Below, one piece after another: positions 33,053 through 46,165 of a DNA stretch of 64,000 bases; the stretch's first letter is position 1; the number at the start of each line of letters is the position of its first letter. The position numbers were made by a program, and so were the translations under genes. This DNA is from Serendipita indica DSM 11827 (Eukaryota; Basidiomycota; Agaricomycetes; Sebacinales; Serendipitaceae): positions 1-64,000 of the forward strand of contig CAJVGD010000031.1 of the NCBI GenBank assembly GCA_910890315.1, written 5' to 3'. The notes below the pieces were generated by a model that searched no databases, was not told the origin of the DNA, and saw only the letters and a list, made by a program, of their open reading frames with translations.

Positions 33053-36000
33053 ATGTCGTCAGCCTCTAGCTCTCAGGCAATCGGCGCTGTATCCAACCCT
33101 TCGAAGAGTCAAATTACCAAGGGTTCCAACTCAGAATATCAGAAACTCAAGTATCAGCGAGTTCGTAACGGTCTCATTGAGGGCTTCAAGGTCGTGAAGC
33201 ACATCTCCGAAGCAACGACCCTGTTGGCTCCATTGAAAGCCACGTGCGAGCTCTGCATTCTATCTCTGGAGACAGTCAAAGTACGTCATCGAGACAGACG
33301 TCCCCCTAAATAGCTGACCTTTCATTGAAAAGGCGATCAACGAGAACACGGCGACGCTAGAAGAGCTGGAGATGAAACTATCCCGTCATATTCAAATACT
33401 GCAAGATCTGGAGTCCAAGTTCCGGGAAGGAGACGGGACGGGCTTGCAGCCTGCCAGCTGGGATGGTTTTAAACTCGCATATAGAAACCAAATTGCGTAT
33501 GGATGACAGCATTCGAATCATGTTGGATACTAACCTGCCGCTTAGCGCACTTGAAGCCGTCTTGCAAGAAGTGGAAGCAATTTCGACTCGTCGGGAAACA
33601 CCGGCAGGTCGGGCCTTGATGCCAGTCGATAGTAAAATAGAGGCATCTGCTCTTTCTGGCCTCAAAGAGAAGATAGCAGATCACTACACTACTTTTGAGG
33701 TAGGTTTTACTCCGGATAGTTATATTCGAGCTAACTTTACCAGTATACTCTCCGGCAATGTCAAGCAGAGCTCCAAGCTGAAGGTATGTATCACATATGC
33801 TTAGATATTCAGGGGATTAATTGAATGGAAAGCCTGGAAAATGACTCAGCTTGGGCCTGATATCCCAAGGCCATTGGGAATACAACACAACCGCTGCCTT
33901 GACGGGACGAGAGTGAATGTACTTGAAAATGTGCGAATTTGGCATGCCGACCTTGATACCCCGACTCGCATCTTTTGGCTCTGCGATATCGGTGGTTCCG
34001 GAAAGTCTACAATTGCTCGCACCATGTGCTATGAATGGGACCAAAATCCAGACATTGTGATTGGGCGCTTCTTTTTCTCCAGGAACGCGCGGGAGACTTC
34101 GGAAATCGACAAATTTTGCTCAATTATTGCTGCCGATCTCAGCGAGAACAGCCGGTTGATCCGAAAAAAAGTGGAAGGAGCACGCCGCAGGGATCCCTTA
34201 CTTTGTGACCGGGACTTCGGCACCCAGTTTGCGCGACTTGTGGAGGAACCTCTACTTGAGTGGGACCGGCCAGCAGTGATTGTTATCGACGCCATAGACG
34301 AATGCAGAGCTCCGACACGGAGCGAGCTGATGCGCATCCTCATTGACAAGCTTCCCTCTATCCCACATCTCAAGGTTTTCATCACCAGTCGGCCAGAGCA
34401 AGATGTCATGAAGATTTTACAGGGCAACACCTTGGTCCATGGGTATCATTACTACCTGAACGGCAATAATAGTACCAACATGGAAGACGTTGATATGTTT
34501 GCCACTGATAGTCTTCAAGGTCGGCTTACCCGCGAGCAAAGACAGCAGCTTGTGCAACGGTCTGGTGGAAGTTTCATCTGGATTGCTACCGCGTGTCTTG
34601 AGCTTAACCGTGCTCACGGTTTGGGTCAACTTTCCTCGACATTCGATACATTGCTATCTAGAGTTCCTGGAGGAGACATAAATCAGCTTTACACCTCCGT
34701 CGTCCGCCTTTTTTCTGACGGGGATGACTCTGGAATCCATGGATCAATTATAGGATTTATCGCGTGCCTCCTTGACCCTGTCTCGATCCCAACACTCTCA
34801 GTCTTGATGGACACAGACCTCGATAAACTGACCTCAGCAGTGCGAACAATGCAAAGTGTACTCCGTGTGCATTCTGTGGTCGAGTTTCTTCATCCAACTT
34901 TTCGTGATTACATCACACAAGTTGACAGGACCAATATTCCCGTTCGCATCTGCGAAAGGTCTATCAACGGACGCATTGCCATTTCAACTCTTCAAACTTT
35001 GCAAGAGCATTGCACGTATGACACCTGTCGCATTGCTATAACTTCTCCGGATAATCACTCACAACAACAGTTGGATCAATTGCGCCCGACGCCCTTTGAC
35101 AAGCAACCAGCCTTAATGTACTCGGTGAAATACTGGGCGCGACATGTGGACACCGCGTTACGCAATTCTAGCGTAGAGCAAAATCTAAGCGCATTCCTGC
35201 AAAATAGTGCCCTTTACCTTGTGGAGCTGCTGAGCTTCGCGGATCTAAAGCACCTCATTCACAACTTTGACATTGCCCGCGATACTCTGCATCGCCACAA
35301 ATTCGCAGAAAAGGATAAAGAAGTAAGTGAATCACAGCATGGTAATCCTATCTCGACTGATGCTTGTCATAAAGACCTGTAGTGACATTATCAGGCTCGT
35401 CCAGCGACATCAGGCTATCTTGGAGAGGGATTCGCATAATCTCTATTCATCATCTCTACTTTTTACACCACGATTAACACGCTTGTGGGAAAAATATGGC
35501 GCGAAGTTTGAACATATGTTCCCAAGAGCCATACTTGGAGCAGAGGACCACTGGCCACCAAATCACGCATTGAGTGGTCACATAAAGGAGGTCGAGTGCC
35601 TAGCATTCTCTCCGGACGGAAGGTTGATAGCATCTGGGTCAAGAGATGGGACTGCACGTATATGGGATGTTTCCACTGGAGCACGCGTGGGACAATCTCT
35701 GCGAGGCCACGAAGAGTCGGTCCAGTCACTCGACTTTTCACCAGATGGGATGCGTATTGTCACCGGTGGGTGGGACAGAACTATTCGTCAGTGGGACGCG
35801 GCAACCGGTGATCCCATTGGACAACCCCTCAAGGGGCACAGCTACGTGGTGGCCTCGGTCCATTATAGTCTTGACGGCCGCCGTATTATCTCCGGCTCCT
35901 GGGATCACCGCATTCGAGTGTGGGATGCTAAAAGCGGTGCAAGTATTGGGACGACTCCACATGTCCATACAAATCGCGTCTTGTGCACGGCACTTTCCAG

Positions 36001-37693
36001 TGACGGAAGCCTCATTGTATCCGGCTCAATCGACCACACTCTTCGATTATGGGATGTCAATACTGGTGAACCTATTGGGGAGCCTTTTGGCAACTCCTTC
36101 TTACATCCCCCAACTCATACGGCGCCCATCATCTGCGTGGCTTTTTCGCCTGGGCCTCCTACCCGTATTGCCTCTGGATCAGCTGATGCGACGGCTCGTC
36201 TCTGGGACGTCCAGACTAGGCAGCAAATTGCCATTCTACATGGGCACAAAGCACCGGTAACATGCCTTGCGTTCTCGCCTTGTGGAACTTGTATCGTCAC
36301 GGGTTCAGCAGATAAAAGTCTCCGACTATGGGACGGGTTCACAGGAGCTCAAACTGGCAATACTCTCGAGGGTCATACTGGCGGAATAACCTGCGTCACT
36401 TTCTGGCGTAATGGAGCGCTCATAGTTTCTGGCTCCCGTGATACAACTCTACGCGTATGGAACACTGCCACAACGACTTGTATCGGTAATGCCCTTCGGG
36501 GTCATAACCAAGCAATCAGCTGCCTTGCTGTTCAACAAAACTATCTCGTTTCCGGCTCCAAAGATTCTACACTCCGTCTTTGGAATTATCAGCGTGATAT
36601 TAACACAGATGACATGAGGGATCACGAGAGCGAGGTGAAATACATCGCGTTTTCTCCGGATGGGATGCGCGTAGCTACTGCAGCAGGACGTAGCGCTCGA
36701 CTCTGGGATACCACCACAGGGGAGCTAGTATGTCATCTTCGGGGACCAACTAGTGAGATCACTTGTCTCACATTTTCGCCCCGTAGCGAGTTCTTGGCCT
36801 CTGGTTCTGCTGATCCTGTACCGAGGGGAGAACGCCGGCTTGGCTTCACAGCTTCTGGCTTGCTCCATGATGCCCAAGTGTCTGGCCAGACTGTCTGTAT
36901 ATGGAACGCGGCCAACGGCGAAAGTATTAGCCATCTACTTGGTGACCTCCAGGTCCACTGTATTGCATGGTCACCAAGCAGTGACCAGCTTGCATTAGGT
37001 TCCCGTGATTCGACATTGCGGCTCTGGAACCGAGCGGCCGCCTTCGGCATCATCGGGCCCCTTCACGGACACGCAGGTCGGATTAACTGCGTCGCCTACT
37101 CACCGAAAGACTCTAAAGTGGCTTCAGGGTCGCGTAGCAAGTCGATGCAGCTATGGGATACCGAGACTGGCCAGAAGATTGGGAAACTTATGATTGCCGA
37201 GGAGCGCATCGTTGGCCTTGCGTTTTCGTTGGATGGCAGTCGGATTGTGACGGTATCCCTTCCAAAAAAACCCTACCAAAATTTTTCTCAATTCACGTCT
37301 GGTTCCTGGCGGAAACCGGAACTAGGGATTGTACAGCTCTGGGACGCCAGCACACAGACGCAGGTTGGAGCAATTTGGCCAGAAGAAACACCATTCGATC
37401 GCTTCACCTACTTCAGTCACCAGAATATAGTGCTTCTAAATAACGGAAAGATGCTAGACATGTCAAACGATCATATCCGAAAGTTCACTCTGCACTCACT
37501 TGACGACTTCGGCTCTTCAATACAGTCGCGTATTGTCTATCATAATAGTGTAATCACGGAAGTTTCGATAAGGAATCAGGCTTTTATTGTACCCGAAGAG
37601 CTATCCGTCACAGCTTGGGGAACACACGGCCGAAAGATAGGTCTAGGGTTTAGTTCGGGCCGATTTATGTTGCTCGATTTCTCTCATCTTTGA
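33053..37693 (+). CDS. NACHT-WD40 NLR-type receptor (NWD), intact
   Basis: 1464 aa from six exons: 33053-33280, 33333-33496, 33546-33699, 33744-33783, 33833-35322 and 35375-37693, all with consistent phase. The N-terminal 190 residues form a helical domain of unknown type shared with the 56-60 kb paralog. NACHT core: P-loop FWLCDIGGSGKSTIARTM, Walker B AVIVIDAIDEC, sensor-like FITSRPEQDV. The C-terminus has about 13 WD40 repeats (GHxxxVxxLAFSPDGxxIxSGSxDxTxRLWD), most well conserved, consistent with a fast-evolving ligand-binding propeller. Exon 4 is only 40 nt. The intron after ATTGC (33497-33545) has a perfect CTAAC branch site and removes an apparent frame break. Likely a cytosolic STAND ATPase in non-self recognition or incompatibility; the trigger is unknown. 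Confidence 0.9.
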
Positions 37694-38478
37694 GCAGATA
37701 TTTTACAAACTATGAATAAACTCGTATTTGTATGTATCACTAAGCTTAACCACCCGAAAGCGGAGAACGGGATATGGACCCTCTCCGTAGAGCCTACACG
37801 GCATTTCTTCTTACACTCCGGGTCCGGTTTCTGAGCTCTTTGTTTCTTCGCTCAATAGTGCCTGTCACTCCTTCCCCTGTTTATTGTTGTAAGTGCAAGC
37901 ACGGCTGACACAGAGTCAGCGGAGCCAGGCTCTCCGCGGGCTAATCACTATAGCCTGATAGTTAATCCTAGTCAGTCATCATCAGCTCAAGCATGTATAT
38001 AAGTAGCTATGATCTGCGTCTCGATTAATCATAGAAGATATTTCCCCACTCTCATTCGCTTACCAGGACTCAACGCCTGAAGAGTCTCTGCGTATATATT
38101 CGCTCTACATAATCTGTACACGCATATTATCCAACATTTATACAGACCCATTTACCGGGCTTTTTGTTGATAAGGAGTCCAAGATGCGTGTGCATAGAGG
38201 CCGGACTAGGACGCTTCCGGCCACCGACGTCGGGCTTCCCTATACGCTAGTTACAAAGAGAATATAGTATTCGGCCAAGTCTATTGTATGAGCACATAAA
38301 CTCAGAGGGGAAACCTTCGACGAACGATGGCTTCAGAGCGCCGAAAGGTCAAACGATGGTATTATGGTGCTTCATTTTCCCATTGATTGGCCACAGAAGT
38401 TCTTGCACATGCATCATATTCTGGTATATGACATCATGAATAGCGTAACAGTAAGACTTCAGGACCTGCCTACAAAGA
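37694..38478. other. Intergenic, holds a solo LTR
   Basis: Between the convergent 3' ends of the NACHT-WD40 gene and the dynamin-like gene. Apart from the solo LTR at 37885-38136, nothing was recognised. Confidence 0.5.
37885..38136. mobile_element. Solo LTR of a retrotransposon
   Basis: A 252-bp block with the inverted ends TGTTG...CAACA, flanked on both sides by the 5-bp direct repeat TTTAT (37880-37884 and 38137-38141). It has a TATA-like TATATAAG inside. The structure is that of a single LTR left after recombination between the two LTRs of an element. No internal coding region remains. The exact flanking repeat suggests a fairly young insertion. Gypsy or Copia cannot be decided from the LTR alone. 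Confidence 0.72.
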
Positions 38479-41306
38479 CTAATCGGCGCTCCTCGCTACA
38501 TTAAACCCCATAAGTTCGCTCAAGACCGACTGCAATGTTTCACGTCTGCGGTGTAGCGTCTTTCTCCGCTCGATGACTTCGGGAGATGGCTCCATAAACG
38601 CCTGACACCTCTTCAAGACCTCACCGTCTTCGCCGGGAGAGGCGAAGGCATTTGACACTCCAATTGCGGTACGAAGGCTCTCTTGAAGTTCGGATTCCCC
38701 TTGGATGTCGAGCAGCAGGTCGTGGAAGATGATTTGGCATGTCCCCTCGGCGTATCGCCGGACGGCCACTGGGTATAGAATCAGCATTGCGTCAACAGTG
38801 AGCGGAGAGGGTACGTACTATGATAGAAGGCACGCGTCTCTGCCATGACGTCGATTGCGTGCTTCTCCTCGGGAGATATGTCATCCTCTACTGCGTCTTC
38901 TTCGTCTGACCCATCCAGGGCATTGATGGCTCCGCCCACGATGTGAGCGGCGGCCTGGATTCCAGGATTCGGAATTACGTTTGCCGCCATATGAATCGCA
39001 TCACCAGCGCGCAGCGACTTCTTCGTGCGGGCCTTCTTTCCGTTTCCACCCGACCGCAGGGATAGATAGTGCTGATAGTAGATGTCTTTGAGATGGAAGT
39101 ACTCTGAGCATCCATAGATCATCGAGCATCTTTTCTCCATTTTAAGCGACGCCAGTAGGACTTGTCGCACCGCATTACGACGATTTTCGAGGTGGGTTTG
39201 CACAGTCGCCCTATGGATCGAGGATCAGAAAAGATAAATAGTCTACGCAAGGAACATACTCACAACATAATGTTTAGGCCACCAATGTTGCCAAACTTGT
39301 CAGTCAGGACCGCGTCGAAGATGCGCGAGATGCGGTCGAAGACATCATCCAGGACCTTTTCTACCTCGGTTTGCCATGCATTGACAGCAATTTCCATGAA
39401 CTCCTTGCGAACGCCGTACGGGGAATTGCCTGGCATCTCCAAAGTACGGCCCCTGGTCGATAATTAGAAGCGTGACAAATAAGGCACAATAAGCGACATA
39501 CACCTCGCATTTTTGGATGATTTCGTCAAGGTATACGACCCGAGGTTTGGCAGATTCAGCAGAAACCTTGGGTGGCTTTGGTAAAGCAGTTGGAAAGTCG
39601 TCCATATCGTCGAAACGAAAGGTCGAAGCCGACTGAGACTGAACTGGGCAGAAACGAGGGAAAAGGTGGTACACGAGTACGTTGGTGTATTTTTCGAGCT
39701 CACGGCGGCACTCTCCGACGAGTACTGGTATCTTGAAGTTGTCGTGACTGATGGCAGCTTTGATCGCGTCGCCGAACTTCCAGATTAGCTGATTCGTCTG
39801 CTTGATTGGATCCTCGATCGGTGGAGGTAAGTTGTCTAGGTCGCCTCTGAGGATGCGCAGCTTTTTGCGTAGGTCCTCTTGGATGGCGGGAAGCCTGGTC
39901 ATGAATAGTCAGCAACGCGCCCAAGAGACTCCGAGCGAGGATGGGACGAAGGCTCACCGAGCGACCAAACGGTTCAAGAGTTCGGAGTTGAGGTAGTTTG
40001 TCAGATTCTCCGTTCCGACTTGACGACACGTATCCGGGTCATTCGCAACATCTGCCCACCAATTATTGTGGAACCAGTCCATCTCTTGCTTACGTGCCTC
40101 CTCCCAGCTCATGTTACGCTGATCCTTTGGACCAGGCTGCTTGACGCAGAAGCGGTTTGGAGATTCACGGAGAAAGTCCTGCCAAGTCCTGGCCTCGTCT
40201 CCAATATCGTGTTTATCCGGCTTTGTCAAGACAGCTGGAGATTATAAGCGGCGTAGTATGGCAGAAAAGGAGAGCGCACTGATTGTTCTCGTTCCGTCCT
40301 GGTCGTATTTATGAGCGATATCCACAGCGCCTTGATTTTCTTTGTCGTCTGTGGTTTGCGGTCAAGTTGAATACTTTGATAGTCGAGGGGAACACCCTTA
40401 CCTGCGCAATTTAGCACAAGGAGAATAATATTGCAGGGTTTGCTGATGAACTTCTCTGCCATCTTTTGAACGTCGTCGACGTGTGGGCCAGAAGCGATAA
40501 TTCCTAGAGATGAAATATGAGTCCATGCACGCGAGCGAAGTCGAGGAACATACCTGGGAGGTCAACAAAGGAAAGGTCTATGACATCTGGACCGTCGATA
40601 TCGACAACAATAGAGTCAAATGAAAACCCATCAATCCGTTCTTGCATAAAGGATGGATCGAGAAATTGTTGGAGGTCTTGGGAAGGCTGGAGAATAGCGG
40701 CCTGCGCGCGAGAGATGCGGTCGCGGACTTGATCGTGAGAGTAGATGATCTCTCCAAACTGTATGTATTGATGTAGTGAGTTCGAGTCACTTTTTCCTTT
40801 GCCTTCACGCAAAATGCCGATTCTGCACGACCATGGCCGGTTCTTATTTTGCATATGACAGATGATTGGACATCTAGTGACCGGTGAGTATTCAAAATCC
40901 AATGCAGGATGGACGAGTGTACCGGGTACAAGTACCGTGATTCTTCGGCAGAGGGATCTATATCCATGGGTCAATTGAGCAAGCTACAGTCGAGAGGGGT
41001 AGGCATACCCTAGATATCCCTTCAAATAGACTGCTTTTTCCAGCGCTTTGAGATCCTATTACGACAATCTGCGGGGCTTGGATGTCTCCGGCGACACTGC
41101 AGCACAATGTCGTTAGACGACGACGTGACTCGCAATAATGACGTAGCTCACCCTTCGGCAGTGGCTCTATCTAGGGACCTCTTGACACCGACGCGCTTAC
41201 TGTACGCATCCATGATGGGCCGGTGGGGAGGGCTAGGAGACTCTAGCGAGAGCACGCTCGAGGTTTCGGCGAAAGCAAAGTCTGGAATCGAACCGTGACT
41301 AGACAT
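38479..41306 (-). CDS. Dynamin-like GTPase
   Basis: Eleven exons: 41306-41152, 41096-41009, 40957-40923, 40873-40554, 40503-40402, 40348-40280, 40234-39958, 39894-39502, 39452-39264, 39210-38819 and 38768-38479. Every phase fits, giving 769 aa. The dynamin G motifs are in order: G1 IGSQSAGKSSLFEGISR, switch GTCTRCP, G3 DLPG and G4 TKPD. The middle and GED-like helices follow (FGNIGGLNIMLATVQTHLEN; QIIFHDLLLDIQGESELQES). No PH or transmembrane segment is seen, so it resembles the Mx/VPS1-like group of cytosolic large GTPases that remodel membranes. A TATA box lies about 45 bp upstream of the ATG. A degenerate copy of its 3' end sits on the other side of the neighbouring NLR, at 31.1-32.6 kb. 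Confidence 0.9.
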
Positions 41307-41346
41307 GGTTGTAGGAATGGTGGACGTTTGATGGATCGTGCTCCCC

Positions 41347-41352
41347 TTTATA
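41347..41352 (-). promoter_or_regulatory. TATA box of the dynamin-like gene
   Basis: TATAAA on the minus strand in the context CACTATAAAGGGG, about 45 bp upstream of the ATG at 41306. Confidence 0.5.
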
Positions 41353-41359
41353 GTGCAGG

Positions 41360-42440
41360 CGGTTGAGGGAGGACGATAGCAGTATCACTCTAGTGCGCTG
41401 ACATGTTTCTTTCGAAACTTGTGGTGAGATTGGAAACAATACAAAAAGGATTGGCGCCTCACCATGCCCTCGAGGATTTTGTCGCGTTTTCGTCTGCGCG
41501 TATGTAGGTCTTGTTGCCAACCAGAAAGAAGTGGTACAAGACCCTGGACGTTGAATGTGAGGCGAATGACACTGTCTGCTTGCTGACACCAAGATTCTAT
41601 CTGTAGACAGTCTCGCCAACGAGTTGATACCACCGGCCGTTTTGGGAGTGGTAGTATGCTAACCTCGCATCTTAAGGATTCTACTACGCTGGGAGACGAG
41701 AAAGTCGAAGTGAATTTGTGATTTGATGGTACACCTGGATGACTGTCAGCCGGCGTGTCCACTACGGAGTGACCTTGCAGACGCTCAATCCACAGCCTTA
41801 CGGATTGTCAGCTACGGCAATACAATTGGAAGATGGCTTACGACCGTTTCCAGTGGCCCGAGAGGATTTACGTGAGTCCGTCCAAGACATCCGGCTTGAA
41901 ATCCGGCCAGAGATAGAATATTCTCCGTCTAAAAATGTGTTAAAACCAAGGTTTTGGGTAAAAGAGGGACTCGGCGATGTTCGTGGACCAGAGATGGCAG
42001 ATTGCTGACGGTGTACCTTTACCCAGGGTTCCAATATGATCTTGAATGAATAATATTATGTAAAGGGTGAAATTCTTTTGTCCATGATTTTCTATTCGAT
42101 TTTGTGTTGACGGTGGTCGGTCGCCAGGTTGCTTCCAGCGTCGACCGCGCTGGTGGCGACATTCCGTTGCACTAGTTGACGTGTACCGTCCTACACACTT
42201 AATCACGGAGAATAAATATATCGTCTTTCAATTCACACAAATGGCCGTTCGATTGCACGGATATCTTCAGAAGCTTGCTGGTCAACGGATCCCTCAAGAA
42301 TACCAACAGATAAAGCGTGAAGTCGAATGACACCTTCTCCAAAGAATCGTGTATAATCAAAAAAAAAAAGCCATTGTTGGTCTCCATACGTCCTTTCCGG
42401 CCGAGTCGGATCAATGCGCCCAACGCCTGGTGTATTCGAG
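41360..42440 (-). pseudogene. Broken gene upstream of the dynamin-like gene
   Basis: Minus-strand coding-like pieces in changing frames: LEKVSFDFTLYLLVFLRDPL (42.3 kb), GFNTFLDGEYSISGRISSRM (41.9 kb) and LLSGWQQDLHTRRRKRDKIL (41.5 kb). Parts of it (41,440-41,640 and 42,080-42,230) align with 31,850-32,560. In that copy one stretch reads HVDRRNKEVAVRVTTVDGQV in an open frame, so the ancestor was a real gene. No family recognised. Confidence 0.35.
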
Positions 42441-45400
42441 TTTGCTCATAGGTACGTATTCATTCAAAGGCTGGTTTATTGACGATTTGCTCATCGATTA
42501 TAACCCTACGCCTTCAGTCCGAGCGACCGTTTGTGAAGCGGTTTTGCGCAAAGGGAATTCGCAACTTGGACACCTTTTTCGACTCTTATGTGGCAAATAA
42601 ATGGTCGCCAATCGTATTGCAGTGACCAGTCTGTCGAGCAGCAGTTGCGACTGGCTGCTGGAGTACTAGAGATCAGGAGCGCGAAAGGGTGACTGTCGCC
42701 ACAGCAGACGTAGGCTGACCCCATCTTATACACTGATCTACCTCCTGAGATGATCGGTTTTGCATTTCGGAATCGTTTCCGAGGCGTCGTCGAGACGTTT
42801 CCGAGGCGACAACCGCATTCGCTCCAGTCAGATCCCAGGTTTTGTATACTCTTCCCTAAGACAGTTGGTACTCTTTCCACTCGGCGATTCCTCCACTGGT
42901 AGCTGATTTGCTTCTACCGGAGCAGAACCAGAGAACACGGTGAGTGTCGACAAACCTTAATGACAGGTTCTCTCATCACAGTTGGACACCCGCAAATAGA
43001 TCATCGAGTTATGAAGAGATTCGCGCGAGATAGCAACCCCGAACCAATTCCATGCTCGCAGACTCAAACCACTTTTACGCGTGAAACAAGTTCTATCCCT
43101 GTCAGGTTACTTCACTAACACGCTTTAGGACACACTTTGGTCTTCTTGGTCAATGTCAAAGCGACGCTTGCTTCCAGAACGCTGAGCGGGGTCGCCACTC
43201 GAAGGCTGAGGTGCCATGTTGACCTTGATGTTTAGATGCATCCAGAGATCACGTATCTGGCCACCAATTCTACTATGGCGTGAACTCTTCCTCGCCTGCT
43301 TCCGTCCCCCGTCGTTCTGAGTGCAGCGCAGCCACGGGTGGTTTCAGACGGAGACTCAGGCCGAAGGCAAGTACTAGGCGTACGGAAATACTTGTCTACA
43401 ACTGATTGGGGCGTATGCAAAATGATGGAGCTCCGGCCAGAGCTTGTCCAACCACTGAAATACAGCATAACGCCAGGGTTTCTGGAGCACGGGTGCGTAT
43501 ATGCGAGCCCTTCATGCCGATACTACTGAGAGCACCCAAACTATCCCGCTCTGCTGCGTCACCGGCTCGGTAAAGTCCACCATGGCTCATGCCAGCTGCA
43601 AAAGAGTTCGACAAATGTGACAGATTTCCTCTTCCGATGTTTGTTCATCGGTGCACGAACTTTACAAGCTCTAATCTACTATCATCGCTTATTCGGCCGA
43701 AGAGACACCTGGATCCAGCAACAGCAACTCGCTACGACTCCGGGTCCAGCGAGGATGTGTTGCTATCGAGATGAAGGACGTTTTTCCCCTTCTTAAGAAG
43801 TATCTGTGACGGCGTGGATGGATAATCCCAAAGGTGAGCTTAGGTCGATTTTTGTTGACCAGGTTTACTCATCTGTGAGGATGGTCTACTGCACGCAGTC
43901 TATCTGCGCCGCGATATGTCATGGATTGCGTTATGACCGCACGCCCGCTCCGTTCATCTTTCTACGACGGCGCGGATGGTTAAGAGCCGCCACCGTGGAG
44001 TTCCTGTTCTTCGTTAGTTACTCTTTGTGCATATCACCTAATCACTTGCAGTACACAAGCGCCTTCAGGTCCACAGGTGAAAGCAATCGTACTCTGAGCC
44101 AAAGGTAAGTTAGCAGCGCGAGTTGAGAGTGAATAAGACGTAGCGCATCTGCGCATATACGTCGAATTCATGAGAGACTGGTTTGGAAGAGCGGGTTGTC
44201 GATGAATTTGGGAGCGGGTGGGATGTTCTGGTGGCTAAGAATCACCTCAGGTCACGTAAAATGGGTATCATTGTGGAGCTTATCAGTGTTTAAAACATAA
44301 ACGCACTTGAGAAACCGGAACCCGGTGGATACAGCGCGGTGATTCCTATACTTTACTCGGCTAACTTAGTGCCTCGGGCAACGGGTGGTTAACGAACTTC
44401 TCAAGGTTACGTCCTTATCTACTGATGAACCCGGTGGAGGCCAACAACAAAAGGATACGCCAAACGCCACCGGTATATACCGGTGACCCATCAGGAGACC
44501 CCATCCCCCGCCAGGGTGAAGCCTATAAACATCCTATCATCATCACGGACTTTCAATATCTTTATATAAGGTAAAATCTCTCACCAGATATTCCCAGAAT
44601 CACAGACGAAGCTACCGTAGCATGGATGAGGCTCTTTGTGAATGGCATTACCTACAGTTGGAGAATAATACCAGTCATCCCAGAAAATAGGCATTCCTCT
44701 ACGTTACAAGTATGAAATAAGCGACAAAATCCAATCTACGTCTTCAACTAGCCCCTGGTACGCTTGGTGACAATTGGCCCCTTCTAGAAAACGAGATGTG
44801 AGCACTTTGAGAGGGTAGATGCGCGGCCACCACCAGACGCTACCAATGAGAAGTCCATCAATGCCAGAGTTCTAGAAATATACGATGGGCAGTGAGTTGG
44901 CTGGATTCCATGCGGCTTCGAGGAGAATGTGTTGAATTAACGCAATAAACATTGAAGTTCGAGATGTCAGCCGCAAGGAAAGGGGCATCTGTCCAGGGAT
45001 TGTCATTGGCGGAATAGAATGACAGAAATGAACCGTCAACAACATTTAAATAACGGCATCTAAACTAATTTAGGGTATAAAGAGAAAGTATCTAGACTCT
45101 TTGAGTAAATCTTGGGGCGTTCTTCTATTCAATCTCGGCCCACCTCTGTACCGTCTCCCTACGCGACGTTACGGTGCCTGGATAGAGTTTGCCAGCACTT
45201 AGTGATTGACTTTCCAGAAAAGTTTTATCTGGTGAATCCGTCTATGTACATCGCTGTCTTGGCGTCTCAAAGGAGTATTCCGAGACCACATGACAACGAT
45301 GCTCTCGCCCAGTCACCTCAGCTCTGCTTGTTAGGAGACCTTGCGAAACTGCCACTGACATGAGGCAACACCGTGCCGTCAACATTATGATAACTAACCA

Positions 45401-46051
45401 CTCTCCTAGACGTTCCATGGAATTATTCCTGCTTCTTGTCACCTTTGCCCAAGTTACTCTGTGTAATTACTTTTGTTCGTGGACCCGAAACATTTATACC
45501 GTACTACCAAAGAAAACCAGTCTCATACTAGCTATTACATAGGGTCGGCCTTGGTCTCTAGTCTGAAGTGTAATATGGCGTTATCCAAAGAGATGAACCG
45601 CCTTATGGCTCGGGTTGATTGAAATTTGTTTGCTGGTATAGTGGCATATGCATGTCAACCTCCCTTTGGTTGTAATCTCCTGAGCGTATGCGGCCCCACC
45701 CAGTTACCATAGATCACCAAATCGAACATACCTCATGCAGTACAATTGGTGGAGAAAACCGGCTTGTTCAGCCACTGGAGTCGAGTGCGATCGACCTCAT
45801 TTATTCGGAACGGATCCACCAAGTCTCACTTGCCATGCCCTGCGACACACGCCTCTCTGATGTAATGCGACTGTACACCTTTCTCTTGGAACAATTCTAT
45901 CTATAATGTGGTCTAGGATGGCATTCCCGCCACTCACTGTGAGTTGGGTGTGGTACAGTCGAGGCGGGGGTGCCGAAAATGTTATATCAGCAAATTATAA
46001 GCATGAAAACCAGCGAGATAAGCCGGGCGCCTCGCAAAGATTGTGTGGAGA
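42441..46051. other. Gene-poor stretch
   Basis: About 3.6 kb with only short, unsupported frames (for example minus 42506-42880 and plus 43806-44108) and isolated TATA-like motifs near 44,568 and 45,075 that lead into no convincing gene. A 16-bp palindrome, ACCGGTATATACCGGT, lies near 44,470. No transposase or other mobile-element motif was seen. Confidence 0.4.
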
Positions 46052-46057
46052 TATAAA
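46052..46057 (+). promoter_or_regulatory. TATA box of the 46.2 kb orphan gene
   Basis: TATAAA in the context GGAGATATAAAGGTG, 114 bp upstream of the ATG at 46166. Confidence 0.55.
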
Positions 46058-46165
46058 GGTGCCCCTTTTCCTCTCCCTGGGACTGCTCAAGAGGATCCTT
46101 GCATCATCATCCCCATCTCTGTCGCTTTTCACAAATAATACAGTCTAATTCAAGCATTCCGACCC

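Noticed and set aside
33497-33545. Apparent frame break in the N-terminal domain of the 33 kb NLR.
   Set aside because: A 49-nt GT-AG intron with a perfect CTAAC branch site removes it and matches the exon border of the 56-60 kb paralog.
44470-44486. Palindrome ACCGGTATATACCGGT as a transposon end.
   Set aside because: No second copy, no flanking target duplication and no transposase-like frame nearby.
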